DNA of 5,910 nucleotides, from the NCBI GenBank assembly GCA_025455225.1, contig JALOMY010000189.1:1-5910 (forward strand), written 5' to 3'. The stretch is from Cyclobacteriaceae bacterium (lineage in GTDB: Bacteria; Bacteroidota; Bacteroidia; Cytophagales; Cyclobacteriaceae). The translations under genes and the position numbers were made by a program. This document shows positions 1-4,334 of this stretch, piece by piece (within the stretch, counting starts at the first letter, position 1; every line of letters starts with the position of its first letter). The notes beneath the pieces were generated by a model, which was given only the letters and a program-made list of their open reading frames with translations, was not told the origin of the DNA and searched no databases.

Positions 1-1323
1 AAATGGAATGTCCAGATCAGCAAAGCTGCCGATATTCCTTCTCAGGTAGCCAAAGCATTTTATATCGCACGAAGCGGGAGACCCGGACCTGTGGTCATTG
101 ACATTACCAAGAATGCACAATTCGAAATGATGGATGAGTTTGAGTATCAACCGTGCACTCATGTTCGTACCTATTCACCAAAACCTCTTCTCGATCATTC
201 TAAAATACAGGAAGCGGCCGACTTGATCAACCAGGCCAGGCGTCCTTATATTTTATGCGGCCAGGGTGTGCTTCTGAGCCAGGCATCCACTGAATTGATT
301 GCCATGGCAGAAAAAGCAGACATACCCATTGCCTGTACACTGCTGGGCTTATCGGCTGTGCCCATACATCATCCTCAGTATGTCGGCTACTTAGGCATGC
401 ATGGAAATTATGGTCCCAACATCTTAACCAATGAATGCGATGTACTGATTGCCGTGGGGATGCGGTTCGATGATCGTGTAACCGGAAACGTAAGCAAGTA
501 TGCCCGCCAGGCAAAAGTAATTCATATTGAAATCGATAAAGCTGAAATCAATAAAATCATCAAAGCGGATGTTGGCATACATGCTGATGCTAATGAAGCC
601 TTGCAGGCATTGTTGCCGCTGGTGAATAAAAACACACATCGTGAATGGTTTCAGCAATTCCGGGAAGCTGAAAGAAAAGAACATGAAAAAGTAATTCAGT
701 TTGATTTCTATCCTCTGACCGATGCCATACGGATGAGCGAAGTGGTCAATGAACTGGCCAATCAAACCAAAGGCGAAGCCATTATTGTAACCGATGTTGG
801 ACAGCATCAAATGGTTGCTTCGCGGTACTATCCTTTCCGTAATGCAAGGACCAATGTTACTTCCGGTGGAGCCGGCACTATGGGGTTTGCTTTACCGGCT
901 GCCATGGGAGCCAGTGTCGCCCAACCCGATAAACAAGTGGTAGCCATCATTGGTGATGGGGGATTTCAAATGACCATGCAGGAACTGGGCACCATTATGC
1001 AGTACAACATCCCGGTGAAGATCATTATCCTGAACAACAATTTCCTCGGAATGGTACGGCAATGGCAACAATTATTCTTTGAAAGCCGGTATTCCTTTAC
1101 AGAAATGAAAAATCCGGATTTTATCAAACTAAGTCAGGCGTTTGATATCCCGGCCGTTCAGATTAAAGAACGCGCCAAACTTCAAAACGGAATACAAAAT
1201 CTATTACAGTCGAAAGGTCCTTCCCTGATGGAAGTAATAGTCGAACAGGAACAGAATGTATTTCCAATGGTGCCCACAGGAGCGAGTGTTGCTGAAATTT
1301 TATTGGAGGCTCCGAAGCAGTAA
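1..1323 (+). CDS. ilvB: Acetolactate synthase (AHAS) large subunit, 5'-truncated by window edge
   Basis: This is the catalytic subunit of acetohydroxyacid synthase. It is a ThDP/FAD/Mg enzyme that condenses two pyruvates to acetolactate, or pyruvate plus 2-oxobutyrate to acetohydroxybutyrate. The frame is open from base 1, before the first in-frame start, so the gene begins upstream; 440 residues are present, and about 130 appear missing against the usual 560-585. The missing part includes the N-terminal ThDP pyrimidine-binding region with its catalytic Glu. Visible here, numbered from base 1, are SGRPGPVVIDI (about 25-35), the central FAD-domain segments GYLGMHG (129-135) and RFDDRVTG (155-162), and the C-terminal ThDP diphosphate motif. 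That motif starts at G318-D319-G320 and ends at N345-N346, followed by GMVRQWQ (350-356). W355 and the Asp pair match positions known for herbicide contacts in plant AHAS. It ends in TAA, 38 bp before the preferred ilvN start. The family assignment is very secure; ilvB versus ilvG/ilvI naming is conventional. Confidence 0.97.
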   Translation, partial: KWNVQISKAADIPSQVAKAFYIARSGRPGPVVIDITKNAQFEMMDEFEYQPCTHVRTYSPKPLLDHSKIQEAADLINQARRPYILCGQGVLLSQASTELIAMAEKADIPIACTLLGLSAVPIHHPQYVGYLGMHGNYGPNILTNECDVLIAVGMRFDDRVTGNVSKYARQAKVIHIEIDKAEINKIIKADVGIHADANEALQALLPLVNKNTHREWFQQFREAERKEHEKVIQFDFYPLTDAIRMSEVVNELANQTKGEAIIVTDVGQHQMVASRYYPFRNARTNVTSGGAGTMGFALPAAMGASVAQPDKQVVAIIGDGGFQMTMQELGTIMQYNIPVKIIILNNNFLGMVRQWQQLFFESRYSFTEMKNPDFIKLSQAFDIPAVQIKERAKLQNGIQNLLQSKGPSLMEVIVEQEQNVFPMVPTGASVAEILLEAPKQ

Positions 1324-1361
1324 AGCAAAAAGAATTATTGAATAGACTAAAGGTAGCAGAT

Positions 1362-1661
1362 ATGAGCATTAAAAAAGATTACACCATCGAAGTATCGGCT
1401 GATAACAATTTTTCAATTCTGAACCGGATCATTAATGTACTGAACCGGAGACGGGTGCGTATCAAGCGAATGGTAGCTCATGAAGATGAAAATGATTTTC
1501 GCAGAGGCGGAGCCACTTTATTATTGCACACTACCCCGGATATGATTGAGAAAGTGAAACATCAATTGGAAAAACTTATCGAGGTTGAATGCGCAACCTG
1601 CTATGAAGGAAGCGAAATGTATTCTGAAATAAGCTTAAAGAACAGTAAGCAAGTCGCCTAA
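1362..1661 (+). CDS. ilvN: Acetolactate synthase small (regulatory) subunit, short single-ACT form
   Basis: This 99-residue protein is the likely regulatory partner of the IlvB encoded just upstream. One ACT-type fold (about residues 6-78) is visible: YTIEVSADNN, the helix SILNRIINVLNRRR, a strand around TLLLHTT, and the helix MIEKVKHQLEKLIEV. Only a short tail follows. It is close in size to E. coli IlvN (96 aa) and IlvM (87 aa) and lacks the second domain of IlvH-type subunits of about 160-190 aa. Start choice: ATG 1362 is preferred over TTG 1338 (107 aa), because AAAGG at 1349-1353 lies 8 nt upstream and the ACT strand begins directly after. The TTG has no ribosome-site-like sequence. In an ungapped alignment to E. 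coli IlvH, the valine-site Gly14 and Asn29 correspond to S18 and R33, so valine inhibition may be weak or absent (inference). The symbol follows gene position; ilvM or ilvH would be equally defensible. Confidence 0.88.
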   Translation: MSIKKDYTIEVSADNNFSILNRIINVLNRRRVRIKRMVAHEDENDFRRGGATLLLHTTPDMIEKVKHQLEKLIEVECATCYEGSEMYSEISLKNSKQVA

Positions 1662-1679
1662 ATGCACTTTCACTTGCTT
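1647..1679 (+). repeat. 8-bp inverted repeat across the ilvN stop codon
   Basis: AAGCAAGT (1647-1654) is the exact reverse complement of ACTTGCTT (1672-1679), with a 17-nt loop. The left arm lies in the last codons of ilvN, and the right arm lies in the 81-bp spacer before ilvC. As RNA it could form a hairpin that marks a processing point or weakens read-through. No U-tract follows, so it does not look like a strong intrinsic terminator. The rest of the spacer (1680-1742) is A-rich, and no convincing promoter was seen there. The repeat is certain; a function is not. Confidence 0.4.
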
Positions 1680-1742
1680 TCGTAACGTACTAAACAGAAC
1701 TAAACCAAAACGTAAATACATCAACATTAAAACACAATAAAA

Positions 1743-2813
1743 ATGGCAAAGATTAATTTTGGAGGAACTATAGAAGAGGTAGTTACACGCGAAGAATTTC
1801 CAATGGAAAAGGCATTGGACGTACTGCGCAATGAGACTATTGCTATACTGGGATATGGAGTGCAAGGACCGGCACAGGCGCTTAATCTGCGCGATAACGG
1901 ATTTCATGTAATTGTCGGACAGCGCAAAGGCGGTAAATCCTGGAATAAAGCCATTGAACATGGTTGGGTTCCCGGAGAAACCTTGTTCGACATTGAAGAG
2001 GCTGCCAGACAAGGCACCATTCTTCAATTCCTTCTTTCTGATGCCGGACAGATTGCTTCCTGGCCTGCAATTAAACCGCACCTCACCAAAGGAAAAACAC
2101 TTTACTTTTCCCACGGATTTGGCGTAACCTTTAATGATCAAACGGGAATCGTACCTCCCAAAGAGGTGGATGTAATCCTGGTGGCACCAAAAGGTTCAGG
2201 TACTTCGGTTCGCAGGTTATTCCTTCAGGGAAAAGGCATCAACTCCAGCTATGCAGTTTATCAGGATGCTACCGGCAAGGCAAAAGAAAAAGCCATTGCC
2301 CTTGGCATTGGTGTTGGATCCGGATACTTGTTTGAGACCGATTTCAAGAAAGAAGTATATTCCGATTTAACCGGTGAACGCGGTACATTGATGGGTGCCA
2401 TTGCCGGAATATTTGAGGCACAATATGAAGTGCTTCGTTCAAAAGGCCACTCACCCTCAGAAGCATTCAATGAAACTGTTGAAGAATTGACCCAAAGCCT
2501 GATGCCTTTGGTGGCTGAAAACGGAATGGATTGGATGTACGCCAACTGCTCAACCACAGCTCAGCGCGGAGCGTTGGATTGGAAAAAACGTTTTAAAGAA
2601 GCAACACTTCCTGTCTTTAAAGAATTGTACGAAAGTGTTGCCAGTGGCAAGGAAGCCAAACGAACCATCGATACGTGTTCGAAGCCCGACTACCGGGAAA
2701 AGTTAGGCGAAGAACTTAAGGAGCTACGCGAAAGCGAACTGTGGCAAGCGGGTGCGGCCGTACGTCAGTTGCGTCCGGAGAAAGCGAAGGTTGAGGAATC
2801 AATGATCAACTAA
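1743..2813 (+). CDS. ilvC: Ketol-acid reductoisomerase (NADP(+)), class I
   Basis: This enzyme performs the Mg-dependent alkyl migration and NAD(P)H reduction of acetolactate or acetohydroxybutyrate to the dihydroxyacids, the step after IlvB/IlvN. The protein has 356 residues, slightly longer than the usual class I length of about 330-350 and far shorter than class II (about 490). The Rossmann domain carries GYGVQG (37-42) and the cofactor loop GQRKGGKSW (59-67), where R61 and S66 are the kind of residues that contact the NADPH 2'-phosphate. HGF (124-126) and APKGSG with K150 follow. In the knotted C-terminal domain, D208 and E212 (SDLTGE) and E225/E229 fit the metal ligands, and CSTTAQRG (269-276) supplies the substrate-contacting Ser. 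The start ATG 1743 gives MAKINFGGTIEEVVTREEFP, the typical Bacteroidota N-terminus, after an A-rich leader without a Shine-Dalgarno motif. It lies 81 bp after ilvN and 38 bp before ilvA, so it is probably cotranscribed. Confidence 0.97.
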   Translation: MAKINFGGTIEEVVTREEFPMEKALDVLRNETIAILGYGVQGPAQALNLRDNGFHVIVGQRKGGKSWNKAIEHGWVPGETLFDIEEAARQGTILQFLLSDAGQIASWPAIKPHLTKGKTLYFSHGFGVTFNDQTGIVPPKEVDVILVAPKGSGTSVRRLFLQGKGINSSYAVYQDATGKAKEKAIALGIGVGSGYLFETDFKKEVYSDLTGERGTLMGAIAGIFEAQYEVLRSKGHSPSEAFNETVEELTQSLMPLVAENGMDWMYANCSTTAQRGALDWKKRFKEATLPVFKELYESVASGKEAKRTIDTCSKPDYREKLGEELKELRESELWQAGAAVRQLRPEKAKVEESMIN

Positions 2814-2817
2814 TACC

Positions 2818-2845
2818 TGGTTTTAATACCAAAGTATCAAAACCA
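2818..2845 (+). repeat. Compact intergenic hairpin between ilvC and ilvA
   Basis: TGGTTTT (2818-2824) pairs perfectly with AAAACCA (2839-2845). After one A/C mismatch (2825/2838) the stem continues as ATAC (2826-2829) with GTAT (2834-2837), closing a CAAA tetraloop. That is 11 pairs in 28 nt, filling most of the 38-bp gap and ending 6 nt before the ilvA ATG. It has no downstream U-run and is only moderately GC-rich, so it is a poor intrinsic terminator. An mRNA processing or stability element, or a modulator of ilvA translation initiation, fits the position better. The structure is read directly; the role is inferred. Confidence 0.5.
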
Positions 2846-2851
2846 ATACGT

Positions 2852-4102
2852 ATGGAGTTAAAGACCGTTTCAGATTTGGATATCGACAAGGCAAGCGAGG
2901 TGCTGCAAGAGGTTGTATTAAAAACACCCTTGCAGTACCATAAAAACCTGTCGGTTAAATACGGGTGTGAGGTGTACCTGAAGCGTGAAGATCTGCAGGT
3001 AGTGCGCTCCTATAAATTGCGAGGAGCATATTACCTGATTCAAAGCCTCAATGAAGAAGAACGTCAAAGGGGAATTGTATGCGCCAGTGCCGGGAATCAT
3101 GCACAGGGAGTTGCCTTCTCGTGCAAACAGTTAGGCATTCACGGAACGATTTACATGCCCAGCATCACACCCAAACAGAAGATTAACCAGGTGAAAATGT
3201 TTGGCGGATCCAGGATTGATATTGTTCTCATAGGCGATACGTTTGATGAATGCCAGTCTCATGCCCTGGAGCATGTCTATGAATTCAATAAAGTATTTAT
3301 TCCTCCATTCGATCATCAAAAAATCATTGAAGGACAGGGAAGCGTTGGGCGTGAAATAGCAGCAGAACTCGATGACATAGATTACATTTTTATTCCGATA
3401 GGTGGCGGTGGATTATGTGCCGGTGTGGGGAGTTATTTTCAATCCTGCTCACCCAACACCCGTATTGTGGGTGTCGAACCTCAGGGTGCACCCTCCATGA
3501 CCGAAGCGTTGAAAGCAGGCAAACCGGTTGTACTTGAAAAAATTCAGCGGTTTGTTGATGGCGCTTCTGTTAAGAAAGTGGGTGAAATAACGTTTTCTTA
3601 TTGCAAGGAATTCCTGCACGACATGCTTCTTGTTCCGGAAGGAAAAGTTAGTTCGGTAATTCTGCAGTTATATAACGAAGATGCCATTGTAGCTGAGCCA
3701 GCCGGGGCACTAAGCATTGCTGCATTGGATCTGTATCAAGATAAGATTAAAGGAAAACGAATCGTGTGCATTGTAAGCGGTGGCAATAACGACATCGACC
3801 GGATGCAGGAAATCAAGGAACGATCGTTATTATACGAAGGTCTCAAGCACTACTTTATCGTGCGCTTTGCCCAACGACCCGGTGCTTTAAAAGAATTTGT
3901 AAATCACATCCTGGGCCCTACCGATGATATTGTACGCTTTGAATTCATCCAGAAGCACAACAAAGAAACCGGACCGGCCCTGGTTGGCATTGAAGTGAAA
4001 TCACGCGATGATTTTGAATTGCTCCTTGCCCGGATGAATGAACATCAGCTGAACTTCACCTTGATTAACCAGCATGAAAATTTGTTTGAGTATATAATAT
4101 GA
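2852..4102 (+). CDS. ilvA: Threonine deaminase (threonine ammonia-lyase), short biosynthetic form
   Basis: This PLP enzyme deaminates L-threonine to 2-oxobutyrate and ammonia, the committed step to isoleucine, feeding the IlvB/IlvN encoded upstream. It has 416 residues. The fold-type II catalytic domain shows the PLP Schiff-base lysine K55 in SYKLRGA (53-59), the substrate loop SAGNHAQG (79-86), the phosphate-binding GGGGLCAG (184-191), and the PLP-ring motif SGGNND (309-314). A single C-terminal ACT-like regulatory domain spans about 331-416, with the conserved RPGALKEF (342-349) and ALVGIEV (376-382). Length and the single regulatory domain match the B. subtilis-like short form, not the E. 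coli IlvA of 514 residues with two such domains. The presence of this domain argues for a biosynthetic, isoleucine-sensitive enzyme instead of catabolic TdcB. The start ATG 2852 follows a hairpin and no Shine-Dalgarno motif. It ends in TGA, 232 bp before thrA. Confidence 0.96.
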   Translation: MELKTVSDLDIDKASEVLQEVVLKTPLQYHKNLSVKYGCEVYLKREDLQVVRSYKLRGAYYLIQSLNEEERQRGIVCASAGNHAQGVAFSCKQLGIHGTIYMPSITPKQKINQVKMFGGSRIDIVLIGDTFDECQSHALEHVYEFNKVFIPPFDHQKIIEGQGSVGREIAAELDDIDYIFIPIGGGGLCAGVGSYFQSCSPNTRIVGVEPQGAPSMTEALKAGKPVVLEKIQRFVDGASVKKVGEITFSYCKEFLHDMLLVPEGKVSSVILQLYNEDAIVAEPAGALSIAALDLYQDKIKGKRIVCIVSGGNNDIDRMQEIKERSLLYEGLKHYFIVRFAQRPGALKEFVNHILGPTDDIVRFEFIQKHNKETGPALVGIEVKSRDDFELLLARMNEHQLNFTLINQHENLFEYII

Positions 4103-4146
4103 GATCATTCTTGGATTACAAATTCAGAATATTTTAATTTACAACC

Positions 4147-4236
4147 ATGTTACAGCAAGCAAGACAGCTCCATCCTGCATCGGCAAGAATTCTTGCAACC
4201 GCTTGCATTGCAACAACCACCATTACTACGGGGTAG
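4147..4236 (+). CDS. Threonine/isoleucine-rich leader peptide upstream of thrA (thrL-like)
   Basis: This short ORF of 29 codons plus TAG begins at ATG 4147 and ends 98 bp before the thrA start. Its C-terminal half is strikingly biased: from residue 15 on it has Thr at 18, 23, 24, 25, 27 and 28 and Ile at 15, 21 and 26. It closes with TTTITTG, directly before the stop. This closely resembles the E. coli thr leader peptide, in which runs of Thr and Ile codons stall the ribosome when either charged tRNA is scarce. All four Thr codons occur (ACC, ACA, ACT, ACG). The peptide itself probably has no function after translation; the act of translating it would be the sensor. The last codons and stop lie in a 6-bp hairpin (4227-4242) that excludes a downstream pairing. 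The ORF and its composition are seen directly, attenuation is inferred from analogy, and expression is not shown. Confidence 0.8.
   Translation: MLQQARQLHPASARILATACIATTTITTG
4183..4196 (+). repeat. 14-bp perfect palindrome inside the leader ORF
   Basis: GCAAGAATTCTTGC is its own reverse complement. As RNA it gives a 5-bp stem (4183-4187 with 4192-4196) and an AATT loop. CTTGC recurs at 4202-4206, so GCAAG has two possible partners, and TTGCAA occurs at both 4193-4198 and 4208-4213. The segment precedes the Thr codon cluster and could act as an early pause hairpin in an attenuator, or simply be incidental. Confidence 0.35.
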
Positions 4237-4298
4237 CCCGTAATCACAACCATAATACCCTTATTGATCAGGGCCTCTCCGGGAGATGCACTGATTAC
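4227..4298 (+). promoter_or_regulatory. Alternative RNA structures of a putative thrA attenuator
   Basis: Two pairings compete for one segment. TACGGG (4227-4232), the end of the leader ORF, pairs with CCCGTA (4237-4242) around a GTAG loop that contains the TAG stop. Alternatively, GTAATCA (4240-4246) pairs perfectly with TGATTAC (4292-4298). Sharing 4240-4242 makes them exclusive. The second form would enclose two small hairpins: CCCT/AGGG (4258-4261 with 4270-4273) and TCTC/GAGA (4276-4279 with 4283-4286). A ribosome stalled on the Thr codons would mask TACGGG and favour the long-range pair. A ribosome reaching the stop would mask GTAATCA and release TGATTAC for the downstream hairpin. The complementarities are read directly; the mechanism is inferred by analogy with proteobacterial thr and ilv attenuators. 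Confidence 0.5.
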
Positions 4299-4317
4299 AC
4301 ATTGTAATAAATATCCC
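4281..4317 (+). terminator. Weak candidate terminator-like hairpin before thrA
   Basis: The outer stem pairs GGGA (4281-4284) with TCCC (4314-4317) and AT (4286-4287) with AT (4311-4312), flanking one G/A mismatch. The inner stem pairs ATTAC (4294-4298) with GTAAT (4304-4308) around an ACATT loop. It uses the TGATTAC strand of the competing long-range pair, as an attenuator terminator should. However, the stem is imperfect and AU-rich, and the following sequence (4318-4334) has only scattered T residues, ending in TTTT next to the ATG. Intrinsic termination would be inefficient. A Rho-dependent or translational mechanism is equally possible. Confidence 0.3.
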
Positions 4318-4334
4318 TCTTCAATAAATATTTT

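Noticed and set aside
424..810. Minus-strand open frames under ilvB, ilvC, ilvA and thrA, for example 424-810, 1635-2141 and 4902-5219
   Set aside because: Each lies opposite a well-supported conserved gene, and the translations show no recognisable domain or motif.
1338..1361. Longer ilvN reading from TTG 1338
   Set aside because: The extra eight residues (TTG start) lie outside the ACT fold, and no ribosome-site-like sequence precedes the TTG. ATG 1362 has AAAGG 8 nt upstream and starts at the domain edge.
1689..1705. Direct repeat ACTAAAC at 1689-1695 and 1699-1705, spaced 10 bp
   Set aside because: Two 7-mers in an A-rich spacer are weak evidence for an operator; no further copies or recognised motif were seen.
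1912..2127. Plus-strand alternative frames inside ilvC (1912-2127) and thrA (4882-5073 and 5077-5277)
   Set aside because: They overlap conserved catalytic segments in the true frame and have low-plausibility compositions; thrA reads through without interruption from 4335 to the window end, so they are not evidence of a frameshift.
4085..4142. Possible promoter for the leader/thrA segment: TTTG at 4085 with CATTCTTG (4106-4113), TTG 4111 with TAATTTAC (4135-4142), or TATAAT at 4093-4098
   Set aside because: Matches to the Bacteroidota TTTG / TAnnTTTG elements are incomplete. The 4135-4142 choice would start transcription at the leader ATG itself, and TATAAT alone is not the -7 element of this group. 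AT-rich sequence makes such matches common by chance.
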